From the NCBI RefSeq assembly GCF_017848645.1, contig NZ_JAFEIF010000060.1, forward strand, positions 1 through 54,518: 54,518 nt of DNA, written 5' to 3'. The stretch comes from Limnohabitans sp. (GTDB lineage: Bacteria; Pseudomonadota; Gammaproteobacteria; Burkholderiales; Burkholderiaceae_C). The notes under the pieces were generated by a model, which worked only from the letters and a program-made list of their open reading frames with translations, was not told the DNA's origin and did not search any database. The position numbers and the translations under genes were made by a program. Positions 42,915 to 52,020 of this stretch are shown in pieces (position 1 is the first letter of the stretch; each line of letters opens with the position of its first letter).

Positions 42915-45452
42915 TTACCAATCGGCCCTCAGGCTCTCAGCCAAGCGTTTTGAATCCAGCCCTTGGCCTGCAGCCCAGCGCGCAGCCAACACGCCCAGCA
43001 TCATCAGCATCGCACTGATCACCCACCATTGCCCCACATCCAAATGCGTGTTCATGGTCCAGTGAAAAGACTCAGGGTTCACTTTGTGGATCAAGATCTG
43101 GCTCATCAACCCGCCCAAAACACTGGCCCACACCACCGCCACAGCCAACAGCAAACCCACCTCTACAGACACCAGGCGCAAGCTGTCTTGGTGTGACAGC
43201 CCCAAGTGCGCCAGCAAGCCGAACTCGCGCCGCCGCAAAAGCAATTGACCGGTGACGCCCGCCGCCACAGAAAACAGCGCCACAAACAAAGCGGCGGCTT
43301 CCAGGGCGTAGGTCATGGCAAAGCTGCGGTCAAAAATCTTGAGCGACAGCTGGCGCACATCGTTGGCGCTGATCCATTTGAGCTGCGTGAGCTCAGGCAC
43401 TTGGCGTTGGATGTCGGTCATGACTTGCGCTGTGTCTGCGCCGTTTTCCAGCCAAACCGAAACACTGGAGCGCGAACGGTCCCCCGTGAGGGCTTCGTAG
43501 TCTGCGGTTGACATCACCACAGAGCCATGTTGGCGGCCATAGTCTCTGTACAAGCCGCCAACCCACACCTTGGATGGGCCTTGCGGGCTCAGTGGCAAGC
43601 TGGCGACTTCGCCCACACGCCAGCCGTACAAATCGGCCATGGCCTCGGAGCCAAAAACCACCATGTACTTGGGGCCATCCGCAGGCGGCAACTTGGACAA
43701 GCCCACCAAGGCCACCGACTGCATCGGGTCTTGCCAATTCACAGGCTTCGCGATCAAGACCACCTCAGGGCGGTCGTTGACCAGGCGCAGGTTTCTTTGC
43801 CGACTGGTTTCCACCTTTTGCACTTGGGGCACTTGAGCCACCAAAGCTTGCACCGATGGGTCAAACCCCGGCTGATCCACCATCGAGTGGCTGCTGGTGT
43901 AAAGGTCAGCGGGCAGCACCAAACCCAACCAATCGGACACCGACGTTCTGAAGCTGCTGACCATGACCATCATCGCCACCGTCAATGAAAACGCCGCCAC
44001 CGTGCCCGCGATCAAAGGCGTGGCCGCAGAGGGCGCTTGCGCCAGCCGCCAAACGGCCAAGCGCACCACCGCCGGAACACGCACCGCCGCCACCCTGCGC
44101 GACAGCCCACCCCAGAGCTTGGACAAAATCCAAGGCACAGCCAAGAGCCCGGCGCACAGCAGGGCCGCAATCGCCCCGTAGGCAGCCCAGGGCAAGCCAC
44201 CCAGCGGAGGCAACATGAGCAGCGCGATGGCCAGTGCAGTGCACAGCAGACTCCACTTCAAGCTGGGCAAGCTCAGCACCAGTGTTTCGGCTTGGCCTGC
44301 ACGCAACAAAGCCATGGGCCGCCGCCAGTTGATTTGCGACAAAGGCAGCCACGCCGACGCCAAACCCATCAGCACCGCGGCCATCGCAAAAACGAACAGA
44401 GCCACCCAGTCAATGACCATGGCCGCAGGCGCACCCGAAAAGTAATTGCCGCCCAAGTCACCCCCCACGATGCGCATCAAAACGGCTGCCAACAACAAGC
44501 CCATGCCCACCCCCAACGCACCGCCTAAAGCGCCGATCAGCCCGCCTTGCGCCCAAACAAAGCGCCGAAGCCACGACTCGCTGGCCCCCAGCACACCCAA
44601 CAAAGCCAACTCGGCCCGCTGACGAACAATGGACAAATGCACCGCTGTGGACACCAAAAAGCCCCCCGTGAGCAAGGCCACCATGGCCAGCACCGTCAGG
44701 TTCACCCGGTAGGCCCGCGACAGCAGCGACATGCGCCGGTCGCGGTCTTGCGTGGCCACCAATTGCAGGGGTTCAGACTGCGCTTTCAAGGCATCCCTCA
44801 GCCCCTGTGTGCTTTGCCAGTCTTCCAGGCGCAGGTCCAGCCGGGACACCCCACCCAGCCGGTTGAAGGCCCATTGCGCACTGCCAATGTCCATCACGCC
44901 AATCACTTGCGATGCCGCCCCTGGCACCTCGCCTGCCACCCGCAAAGTCACCGAATCCAGGCCATGCCGCAGGCGAATGTTGTCGCCCACCTTCACGTTC
45001 AAAACGTCCAAGGCCGCACGCGACAAAAACAGCGCCTTGGCATCAAACAAATCCCCGGCACCACCCTCGGCAAAGGGCAGCAAAGACGGCGACACCACGG
45101 CGGCTTTGAAAATATCCAACCCCAGCACCGTCAGTTGCTCGGTGCGCACCACCAGCACAGGGCTCACGGTGTGAATGCCCAAAGCCGCTCGGCGGCGGTC
45201 CCAGTCTTCGATCTGCCGGTCATCGATGTCGCCCAAAGGCGCAACCAACTGGGCCGACGCTTGGCCATTGACCGTGTCCAGGGCTTGGCCAAACGATGCG
45301 AGTGCCGAATGGTTCACGGTGTGGATGGCCACCGCCAGCATCACGCCAATGGCCACCATCACCAGCGCCACCAACCAGCGCGTCCAGGCCTGGATGGAAG
45401 CGCCCTTCAGCAGCCACCAAAACAGCACCTGCTGGCCCGTCAACTTCAGCAC
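42915..45452 (-). CDS. FtsX/MacB-type ABC transporter permease, Att-like
   Basis: A permease of about 845 residues with two FtsX-like halves: helix at residues ~20-45, three helices around 265-400, further helices mid-protein, and a C-terminal set ending GVLAARWAAGQG. Large extracytoplasmic domains lie between. The likely start is GTG 45452, overlapping the ATPase gene by 7 bases; TTG 45443 is possible. In Agrobacterium AttF and AttG are separate permeases; here one large protein replaces them. Confidence 0.85.
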   Translation of the reverse strand: MLKLTGQQVLFWWLLKGASIQAWTRWLVALVMVAIGVMLAVAIHTVNHSALASFGQALDTVNGQASAQLVAPLGDIDDRQIEDWDRRRAALGIHTVSPVLVVRTEQLTVLGLDIFKAAVVSPSLLPFAEGGAGDLFDAKALFLSRAALDVLNVKVGDNIRLRHGLDSVTLRVAGEVPGAASQVIGVMDIGSAQWAFNRLGGVSRLDLRLEDWQSTQGLRDALKAQSEPLQLVATQDRDRRMSLLSRAYRVNLTVLAMVALLTGGFLVSTAVHLSIVRQRAELALLGVLGASESWLRRFVWAQGGLIGALGGALGVGMGLLLAAVLMRIVGGDLGGNYFSGAPAAMVIDWVALFVFAMAAVLMGLASAWLPLSQINWRRPMALLRAGQAETLVLSLPSLKWSLLCTALAIALLMLPPLGGLPWAAYGAIAALLCAGLLAVPWILSKLWGGLSRRVAAVRVPAVVRLAVWRLAQAPSAATPLIAGTVAAFSLTVAMMVMVSSFRTSVSDWLGLVLPADLYTSSHSMVDQPGFDPSVQALVAQVPQVQKVETSRQRNLRLVNDRPEVVLIAKPVNWQDPMQSVALVGLSKLPPADGPKYMVVFGSEAMADLYGWRVGEVASLPLSPQGPSKVWVGGLYRDYGRQHGSVVMSTADYEALTGDRSRSSVSVWLENGADTAQVMTDIQRQVPELTQLKWISANDVRQLSLKIFDRSFAMTYALEAAALFVALFSVAAGVTGQLLLRRREFGLLAHLGLSHQDSLRLVSVEVGLLLAVAVVWASVLGGLMSQILIHKVNPESFHWTMNTHLDVGQWWVISAMLMMLGVLAARWAAGQGLDSKRLAESLRADW

Positions 45453-46108
45453 AGCAAACCTTTTTTGGTCAGGCGCAGCGTTCGGCCCATGGCCCGTGCC
45501 GCCTCGTCCGAATGGGTGACCATGACCAGGCTGGTCTGGCGCTCTCGGCACAAGCCCACGAGCAGGGCCAGAGTCTTGGCGGCAGTGTCGGTGTCCAGAT
45601 TGCCGGTGGGCTCGTCGGCAAACACCACCTTGGGCCGATGCACCAGCGCACGCGCCAGTGCCACGCGTTGCTGTTCACCACCAGACAAACTGGTGGGCTT
45701 GGCGTCTAGCCGTGTGGCCAAGCCCAAGTCCCCCAACAGTTCCCGCGCTGACTGGGCAGCGTCCTGACCAGACGCGCCGCCCAACAAACAAGGCACCATG
45801 ACGTTTTGCAGCGCTGACAAATGCGGCAACAGGTGAAATGCCTGAAACACAAAGCCCATGTCCGCTTGGCGGCAAGCGCGCCGCTGCTCAGCCGAGCAAG
45901 CCGAGGTGGGCTGGCCAGCCCAATGCACCTCGCCATGGGTCGGGACTTCAAGCCCAGCCATGATGTTCAGCAAGGTGGACTTGCCGCAGCCCGACGTGCC
46001 TTGAATGGCCACATGCTCACCCAATGCCAGATCAAACGAAAGGCCTTCAAACAGCCATTCGCCGGGCATGTGGGCATGCCCCACTGAAATTAAACTTAAA
46101 ACAGACAT
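45446..46108 (-). CDS. ABC transporter ATP-binding protein, LolD/MacB type
   Basis: The 220-residue ATPase has Walker A GTSGCGKST, the signature LSGGEQQRVALARAL, Walker B VVFADEPTGNLD and the switch H in VMVTHSDEAARA. It is the first gene of the operon with the FtsX-like permease and the AttH-like protein, a MacB-like mechanotransmission system that likely moves or releases a lipid or secreted molecule. The ATG at 46108 is used; the frame extends far upstream over the next gene, antisense to it. Confidence 0.92.
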   Translation of the reverse strand: MSVLSLISVGHAHMPGEWLFEGLSFDLALGEHVAIQGTSGCGKSTLLNIMAGLEVPTHGEVHWAGQPTSACSAEQRRACRQADMGFVFQAFHLLPHLSALQNVMVPCLLGGASGQDAAQSARELLGDLGLATRLDAKPTSLSGGEQQRVALARALVHRPKVVFADEPTGNLDTDTAAKTLALLVGLCRERQTSLVMVTHSDEAARAMGRTLRLTKKGLLC

Positions 46109-46282
46109 GAATCCAAGCCGTGGTGCGTGAGGGGAGAGTGCGGTGTGCTGGAGGCGTGATGCCAGAACGCCTGTGCCGCTGATTATGGTTCGCGCCGCCA
46201 AGCTTTGCGCAATGGGCCTGACAGCCATCACACTTTGTGGGTTTAGGTACGATCCCCACTTACGCCCACCCATGGCCCAACC

Positions 46283-47698
46283 ATGAACCCCCCAGACACC
46301 GAATTCCCTGTTCTTGCCTTTGTCGACATCGAAACCACGGGTGGCAACTCCGAACGTGACCGGATCACCGAAATCGGCATCAAGACACTGGACCAAGGCC
46401 AAGAAACGGTGTGGGAAAGCCTGCTGGACCCCCAAACCTTCATCCCGCAAAACATCCAAAGGCTGACGGGCATCACGCCGGACATGTTGGCGGGCCAACC
46501 CCCATTTGACGAACTGGCGCTGCAAATCAAAAAAGAGTTGGAAGGCAAGATCTTTGTCGCGCACAACGCCCGTTTTGACTACGGCTTCATCAAAGCCTCT
46601 TTTAAGCGCTTGGGTCTGGATTTTCGGCCCAAGGTGCTGTGCACCGTCAAGCTCTCGCGGCTGCTGTTTCCGCATCAGGCCCGGCACAACCTGGACACCA
46701 TCGTCGCTGCGCACGGGCTGACGGTCACTGCGCGGCACCGGGCTTTGGGCGACGCCGATTTGCTGCTCCAGTTTTGGCGCGTGTGTGAAAAAACCTTTGG
46801 CCCCGCACGCTTGCTGGAAGCGGTCAATGAGTTGCTGGGCAGTGTGAGCCTGCCGCCCAACATCAACCAATCCGTCATTGACGCCATCCCAGACACACCG
46901 GGTTGTTACATCTTTTACGGCGAGCACAAAGCGCCCTTGTACATCGGCAAAAGCATCACGATGCGCAGCCGCGTCATGAGCCATTTCCAAAGTGCGCTCA
47001 CCGTGCGCAAAGAGATGAAACTGTCTCAACAGGTGCACCACATCGAATGGATCGAGACGGGCGGCGAGTTGAGCGCTTTGATCTTAGAGGCCAAGCTCAT
47101 CAAAGAGCGCATGCCCAGCGCCAACATCAAGCTGCGCCGCTCCAAAGACCTGTGCGCCTGGCAATTGAGCCCAGAACCTTCCGGCCTGCAACGCCCCATA
47201 CTCATCACGCACAAGCATTTGCAACCTGGCTTTCAAGACAATTTGTACGGGCTCTTTAGCAACAAGAAAGAAGCGCTGGGTTATTTGGCCGCCGTCGCCA
47301 AAAAGTACCAACTGTGCGAGGCCTTGCTGGGCCTGGAGAAGGTGGAAGAGGGCAAGCCTTGTTTTGGCTACCAAGTCAAACAATGCCAAGGCGCGTGCAT
47401 TGGCCAAGTGTCCTTGGCGGTGCACAATCTGAAGCTGCAAACGGCCCTTCAGCTTTACAAGGTTCCCGTTTGGCCATTTGAGGGTGCAGTCGTCATCAAG
47501 GACGGGCACAGCATGTTGGTGATCAACAAATGGTGTTACTTGGGCACCGCCAACGACCACGATGAGCTGGACGACATCGCTCGCTCTGAAGACTTTGAGT
47601 TTGACCTGGACATTTACAAGGTCGTCAAAAAAGCCATGGCTGGCTCTCACAAAACCAATGTGGTGAAACTTTCGTCCCACACCTCTACCTTTGACTGA
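46283..47698 (+). CDS. DnaQ-type exonuclease fused to GIY-YIG (Cho/UvrC-like) nuclease
   Basis: The 471-residue protein joins two nucleases. Residues ~8-175 form a DEDDh exonuclease (D15 and E17 in FVDIETTGG; HNARFDYGFI; HRALGDADLL). Residues ~205-290 are a GIY-YIG domain (GCYIFYGEHKAPLYIGKS, with R in SRVMSHF and E in LILEAKLIK) like UvrC and Cho. It should incise and trim damaged DNA. Proteins of this fusion type are known in several phyla. It is divergent from the ABC ATPase; its stop overlaps the helicase frame. Confidence 0.92.
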   Translation: MNPPDTEFPVLAFVDIETTGGNSERDRITEIGIKTLDQGQETVWESLLDPQTFIPQNIQRLTGITPDMLAGQPPFDELALQIKKELEGKIFVAHNARFDYGFIKASFKRLGLDFRPKVLCTVKLSRLLFPHQARHNLDTIVAAHGLTVTARHRALGDADLLLQFWRVCEKTFGPARLLEAVNELLGSVSLPPNINQSVIDAIPDTPGCYIFYGEHKAPLYIGKSITMRSRVMSHFQSALTVRKEMKLSQQVHHIEWIETGGELSALILEAKLIKERMPSANIKLRRSKDLCAWQLSPEPSGLQRPILITHKHLQPGFQDNLYGLFSNKKEALGYLAAVAKKYQLCEALLGLEKVEEGKPCFGYQVKQCQGACIGQVSLAVHNLKLQTALQLYKVPVWPFEGAVVIKDGHSMLVINKWCYLGTANDHDELDDIARSEDFEFDLDIYKVVKKAMAGSHKTNVVKLSSHTSTFD

Positions 47699-49727
47699 CC
47701 AAGACCCGACCCCCACCGCCCCTAGCGTTGTTCAACATGATGTTCAAAGTGAGTTACGCCATGTGCGTGCGCTCATGCACCTTGAGCAACAGGAAGACCA
47801 GGCGCAGTTCAAGCTCAAAAATGCCAGTGCCAGCATCAAAGAGCGCCGTCGGCGTGGCCTGACCTGGTACCCCGTCACCATCACCCAAGAAGACATCGGT
47901 TTTGGCGGCAAGGTGGTGCTGGAGCTGGAGCGCCCAGCGCATCGGCAAGACCTGCATTTGTTTCAGGTGGGCGCGGCTGCGGCGCTGTTCAGCAGTGCGC
48001 CCGGTTACTCGGGGCCAGACCGGCCCGTGGTGAGCGGCGTGGTGACCCGCGTGCGGCGCAACAAGCTGCTGTTGGCCACCACCAAAGAAGCGCTGCCCGA
48101 CTGGGTGCTGGACGGCAGTACGCTGGGTGTTGACCTGACCTTTGACGAGGTCAGCTACCGCGAGATGAACCAGGCCCTGAGCGCGGTCATGGCCGCCCAC
48201 GGCAACCGCTTGGCCGAACTGCGCGACGTGCTGTTGGGCGCCCGACAGGCAACTTTTCGCGAGCCCCAAGCCGAGGACCTGTTTTACCCCAGTGCGCTCA
48301 ACGACTCGCAGCTGGCCGCTGTGCGCCATGTGGTCACGGCGCAAGACGTGGCCATCATCCACGGCCCGCCCGGCACGGGCAAAACCACCACGCTGGTGCA
48401 AGCCATTTTGGAAACCATTCGGCGCGAGCGGCGCGTGTTGGTGTGCGCCCCCTCCAACACCGCCGTGGACCTGCTGACCGAAAAGCTGGCCGAGCGCGGT
48501 GTGAATGTGATCCGCCTGGGTAACCCCAGCCGCGTGTCAGACCTGCTGCTCCAGCACACGCTAGACGCCGGGGTGATGGCCCACGCCAGCTACGCCAAGA
48601 TGCACGCGATGCGCCAAACCGCCGAGCAGCACCGCCAGACGGCCAGCGAACGCGTACGCAACTTTGGTTTTGAGGAACGACAGCGCCGCCTATGGCTAAA
48701 GGAAGAAGCCCGCACGCTGCGCCAAGCCGCCGACGATTTGGAGCGCTTCATGACCGAGGACGTGCTCGAATCGGTGCAGGTCATCACCTGCACGCTGGTG
48801 GGCGCCAGCCACCGCTCCATTCGCCAGCTGGGCTTTGAGACCGTCTTCATTGACGAAGCCGCCCAGGCCTTGGAGCCGGGTTGCTGGATTCCCATTGCCA
48901 AGGGCCAGCGCCTGGTGTTGGCTGGCGACCATCACCAGCTGCCACCCACCGTGAAAAGCGAAAAAGCCGCCCGCGAAGGCCTGCGCGAAACCCTGTTTGA
49001 AAAGTGCATCCAGCGCCAACCCCACACCGCCCGCATGCTGAAGGTGCAATACCGCATGCACGCGCACATCATGGGCTTCAGCTCCGATAAGTTTTATGGC
49101 GGCCAACTGGTGGCGCACGCCAGCGTGCGCGACGCTGACCTGGCCGCTTACGACCCGCGCTTTAATGACCCACGTTTTTCGCCCGACCTGCCCGTGGAAT
49201 TCATCGACACGGCGGGCTGCGGTTTTCAAGAACTGGCCATCCCCGAAAGCCGTTCAACCGCCAACCCCGAAGAAGCCCACTTGCTGCTGGAGCGCCTGGC
49301 GCAGCTGCTGGCCAAACTGTCGGAACCAGGCGAACCCACCGACCCAGACCAGCGCCCGCTGACCATTGGCGTGATCGCACCGTACCGCGCCCAAATCAAC
49401 TATTTGAAAGACGCCATCGAAGACGGCGCCATGCTGAACGACTTGCTGCTGCAACGCAGGCTCAGCGTGGGCACCGTCGATTCGTTTCAGGGCCAAGAGC
49501 GCGACATCATTGCCATCACCTTGACGCGCAGCAACCCCCAAGGCGAGATCGGCTTCCTGTCCGACATCCGCCGCATGAACGTGGGCATGACCCGCGCACG
49601 GCGCAAGCTGCTGCTGGTGGGCGACTCGTCCACGCTGTGCAGGCATCCTTTTTTTGGGGAGTTGCTGGCGTATGTGAAGGGGGTGGGGGGCTACCGCACT
49701 GCGCATGAAGTGGCCAAACAGACCTGA
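47691..49727 (+). CDS. Superfamily I helicase, IGHMBP2/UPF1-like
   Basis: The frame gives up to 678 residues. Walker A is GPPGTGKTTTLV (225-233), motif II FIDEAAQ, motif III AGDHHQLPPTV, motif V GTVDSFQGQERDI and motif VI NVGMTRARRKL. It should unwind nucleic acid 5' to 3' like UPF1-type enzymes. The start is uncertain: TTG 47691 overlaps the previous stop, and GTG 47763 or ATG 47775 are alternatives. Its final residues HEVAKQT differ from the downstream duplicate (REVA), so the 3' end appears to have been rearranged. Confidence 0.92.
   Translation: MTDQDPTPTAPSVVQHDVQSELRHVRALMHLEQQEDQAQFKLKNASASIKERRRRGLTWYPVTITQEDIGFGGKVVLELERPAHRQDLHLFQVGAAAALFSSAPGYSGPDRPVVSGVVTRVRRNKLLLATTKEALPDWVLDGSTLGVDLTFDEVSYREMNQALSAVMAAHGNRLAELRDVLLGARQATFREPQAEDLFYPSALNDSQLAAVRHVVTAQDVAIIHGPPGTGKTTTLVQAILETIRRERRVLVCAPSNTAVDLLTEKLAERGVNVIRLGNPSRVSDLLLQHTLDAGVMAHASYAKMHAMRQTAEQHRQTASERVRNFGFEERQRRLWLKEEARTLRQAADDLERFMTEDVLESVQVITCTLVGASHRSIRQLGFETVFIDEAAQALEPGCWIPIAKGQRLVLAGDHHQLPPTVKSEKAAREGLRETLFEKCIQRQPHTARMLKVQYRMHAHIMGFSSDKFYGGQLVAHASVRDADLAAYDPRFNDPRFSPDLPVEFIDTAGCGFQELAIPESRSTANPEEAHLLLERLAQLLAKLSEPGEPTDPDQRPLTIGVIAPYRAQINYLKDAIEDGAMLNDLLLQRRLSVGTVDSFQGQERDIIAITLTRSNPQGEIGFLSDIRRMNVGMTRARRKLLLVGDSSTLCRHPFFGELLAYVKGVGGYRTAHEVAKQT
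49445..49715 (+). repeat. Helicase 3'-end repeat, copy A (inside the intact gene)
   Basis: These 271 bases recur at 50811-51081 with no gap and about 93% identity by hand alignment. It covers motifs V and VI of the helicase. Homology stops just before the last three codons of the gene. Confidence 0.9.
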
Positions 49728-49765
49728 AACAGAGATGGCCATTGCTGAGAAGTCAGCGCCTTGAG

Positions 49766-50689
49766 CTATACGCCCTTGGGCCGCTTTGGCTTCACCCGAA
49801 CTTTGGGCTTGCTCGGCGCTGCTGGTTCGGGCGCATCCAGCAAACCCGGCGAAGGTGCTGTGGTCAGGTAGTTGGCTTTGCTCACAACCTTCTTACCTGT
49901 TTTGGCCTCTAGCGCTTTGCGGGCGTTGCCGGCAATCTTTCCGCCCTCTTTTGCGGACGTGCGGTTTTCATCAAAACCCAAGGCGTCACTGCGGCGGGCA
50001 ATCTCGGTGGTGCTGGCTTCGCCCAGCATGGTGAAGATCAACTCCAGATCGGTCATGTGGTCGCGCAGGTTGTTGCCGGTCTTCACCACATCCAGGCCTT
50101 TGAGCTGGCTGTGTTCGACGGGTGTCACGCCAAATGTGGCGCGGGCAATTTCGGCGGTGAGTATTGAATACTCTTTGCCCTCGGCAACGCCGCGTGCTTT
50201 CCACTCGTCGGTCAGCTCCCCGCGCACGGAGATGGAGCGAAGCCGCTTCTCGATCCATGCTTGTGGGTAGCCTTTGGCTTGGTACAGCTCACGGGCACGG
50301 GCGCTGGCCAGTTCGGGGTTTTCTATTTCTTTGACTCGCTCGTAACCCACCTGCGCCAGCCAGCGTTTGAAAGGCTCGGCCTTTGGCGAGGGGATGGACT
50401 GGATGATGCGGAACAGACCTTCGGTGTTGGCGCAATTTACCCGCTGTGCACCGCCTGCGGTCGGAACACGAAGGGGGGTGGCAATTTGCCCCCACCCTTT
50501 GGCAAGCTCCGGGTCACGACGGCGCAGGTCTTTCACGTAGCCCTCTGGCTGCACCGAATCGGACAGCACACCCACCACGTCAACAATAGCAAACCACCAT
50601 TCCTCGTTGTGCCAGACACGGCGAATGGTGGTTTCTTGAAATACCGCGATGTGCTGTGCGGGATCGTTGGGGGTGGTGATTTTCTGCAT
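49766..50689 (-). CDS. Bro-N domain (phage antirepressor-like) protein
   Basis: The 307-residue protein begins with a Bro-N domain (residues ~12-120: W-F-A-I-V-D-V-V-G-V-L-S-D and the FRIIQSIPSPKAEPFKRWLAQ end), found in phage antirepressors and orphan bacterial genes. The C-terminal half has an SLSE-like helical region and a basic tail (KPKVRVKPKRPKG). It sits between two copies of the helicase 3' end, on the opposite strand. No other phage genes are near. Confidence 0.86.
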   Translation of the reverse strand: MQKITTPNDPAQHIAVFQETTIRRVWHNEEWWFAIVDVVGVLSDSVQPEGYVKDLRRRDPELAKGWGQIATPLRVPTAGGAQRVNCANTEGLFRIIQSIPSPKAEPFKRWLAQVGYERVKEIENPELASARARELYQAKGYPQAWIEKRLRSISVRGELTDEWKARGVAEGKEYSILTAEIARATFGVTPVEHSQLKGLDVVKTGNNLRDHMTDLELIFTMLGEASTTEIARRSDALGFDENRTSAKEGGKIAGNARKALEAKTGKKVVSKANYLTTAPSPGLLDAPEPAAPSKPKVRVKPKRPKGV

Positions 50690-50810
50690 ATGGCTCCCGG
50701 GAGTGCTGTAATTTTATACAGTTGTTTGCGATTGCGGCAACCGCTATTTCTTCTCTGAGCTGATTGCAGTACGCTCGCACGCAAACGTGCCTAAAGACGG
50801 CTGCGTGCCA

Positions 50811-51084
50811 GCTGCTGCAACGCAAGCTCAACGTGGGCACGGTCGATTCGTTTCAGGGCCAAGAGCGCGACATCATTGCCATCACCTTGACGCGCAGCAA
50901 CCCCCAAGGCGAGATCGGTTTCCTGTCTGACATCCGCCGCATGAACGTGGGCATGACCCGCGCACGGCGCAAGTTGTTGTTGGTGGGCGACTCGTCCACG
51001 CTTTGCAGGCATCCGTTTTTTGGGGAGTTTCTGGCTTATGTGAAGGGGGAGGGGGGATACCGCACGGCGCGTGAGGTGGCCTAA
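50811..51084 (+). pseudogene. Duplicate of the helicase 3' end, copy B
   Basis: About 91 codons of the helicase C-terminus are repeated in frame up to a TAA. Compared with copy A there are about 18 base differences, giving only five amino-acid changes, so both copies evolved as coding sequence. No start or upstream domain is present, so it cannot make a helicase. Confidence 0.88.
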
Positions 51085-51133
51085 ATGGGTGCCTGCTTGA
51101 GCGCTGTTTGCCGTCAGGGGCTTGCAGCGCAAG

Positions 51134-51152
51134 GGGGTACAAGTTGTACCCC
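51134..51152. repeat. 19-bp perfect inverted repeat after the HigA-like gene
   Basis: GGGGTACAA, a single G, and TTGTACCCC. It lies 10 bases past the antitoxin stop, between it and the convergent helicase fragment. No T-run on either side, so a simple terminator is not supported. Confidence 0.65.
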
Positions 51153-51161
51153 AGTGGGCAA

Positions 51162-51515
51162 CTAGGCCGCTGCCCGTGAACGTCGAGCAGCACCTGCGCG
51201 CTTGTTGAGGGTGACTTCACCTCCCAAGTGGTCGATCACCACGGACGGGCGATCAGGAAACTTGGCCACCAGTTCCAGCTTGCCGCCCATGCTCTCCACA
51301 TAGTGGCGCATCGTTGAAAGCAGCATGTCGCTGCGCTTTTCCAAACGAGAAATGGTGTCCTGACGCACCCCCAAGGCGGCAGCCATTTGCTCTTGTGTTT
51401 GCTGGGCGGCATGGCGAAGGTCTTTGAGTGTCGCCAATTCCATGGCCCGATCCTCCACCCGTTTTTTCCGATCTTTGGGCAGCGCAGCCATCACGTCATC
51501 GAGTTTTCTTGCCAT
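51162..51515 (-). CDS. HigA-like antitoxin with XRE helix-turn-helix
   Basis: The 117-residue protein contains an XRE helix-turn-helix (TQEQMAAALGVRQDTISRLE, residues ~40-59) and a basic C-terminal tail. It follows the RelE-type toxin gene, overlapping it by 20 bases, which is the toxin-first order of HigBA modules. It should neutralise the toxin and repress the shared promoter. Confidence 0.88.
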   Translation of the reverse strand: MARKLDDVMAALPKDRKKRVEDRAMELATLKDLRHAAQQTQEQMAAALGVRQDTISRLEKRSDMLLSTMRHYVESMGGKLELVAKFPDRPSVVIDHLGGEVTLNKRAGAARRSRAAA

Positions 51516-51885
51516 TTTTGGACTCCTTGGTTGATTGACTCAAAGTGCCCAGATGATCGTCGTAACGCGCATCGGCCACCGTGAGTAAGCGCTTGTAAAA
51601 CCTGCGCTGATCTGCCCCACCTTTATCTCCACCCACAAGCAAGATGGCTTGTCGGCGGGGATCAAAGGCAAAGGCCACTCGCCAAACCTGACCATTCCAG
51701 GAAAACCGAAGTTCCTTCATGTTGCTGTGTCGTGAACCCTTCAGGGTATCGATGGTAGGTCGCCCCAAATCAGGTCCAAACATCGCCAGCAACTTGGCAT
51801 GTGCCAAGAGTTCGTCTTGAAGCTCCTCGACCAAAGCTTCGAACTCAGCGTTGAAGGCGTCGTGAAACAGAACAGTCCAAGTCAT
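51496..51885 (-). CDS. RelE/HigB-type toxin
   Basis: The 129-residue protein has a RelE/ParE-like fold: FHDAFNAEFEALVEELQDEL opening helices, KELRFSWNGQVWRVAFAFDPRRQAILLVGGDK strands, and F-Y-K-R-L-L end. Members cut ribosome-bound mRNA. It is the first gene of the module, with a good promoter upstream. Confidence 0.88.
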   Translation of the reverse strand: MTWTVLFHDAFNAEFEALVEELQDELLAHAKLLAMFGPDLGRPTIDTLKGSRHSNMKELRFSWNGQVWRVAFAFDPRRQAILLVGGDKGGADQRRFYKRLLTVADARYDDHLGTLSQSTKESKNGKKTR

Positions 51886-51891
51886 TGCGAA

Positions 51892-51920
51892 ATTATGGAC
51901 TTAAAGACATATGGAGTCAA
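51892..51920 (-). promoter_or_regulatory. Promoter of the RelE/HigA-like module
   Basis: On the minus strand TTGACT (51920-51915), 17 bases, and CATAAT (51897-51892). Near-consensus spacing and hexamers. TATGGACT and TATGGAGT, 15 bases apart on the plus strand, overlap it and may be antitoxin-binding half-sites. Confidence 0.65.
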
Positions 51921-51972
51921 ATCCATCTTGAGCGACGAACAGAACTTTGACGGCTGCGTGGTGACCCGCTGC

Positions 51973-52020
51973 TCTTATGTGAATTGCGTGGGGGGCAATC
52001 GCACGGCGCATGAGGTGGAC
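51973..52020 (+). pseudogene. Third, short and degraded copy of the helicase 3' end (copy C)
   Basis: Forty-eight bases align without gaps to the last part of copies A and B (38 of 48 identical to each by hand). The frame still reads Y-V-N-C-V-G-G-N-R-T-A-H-E-V, against Y-V-K-G-V-G-G-Y-R-T-A-H-E-V in the helicase. It begins where the RelE/HigA module ends. Confidence 0.75.

Noticed and set aside
49766..50689. Prophage remnant
   Set aside because: The Bro-N gene stands alone without integrase, capsid or lysis genes; orphan Bro-N genes are common in bacteria.
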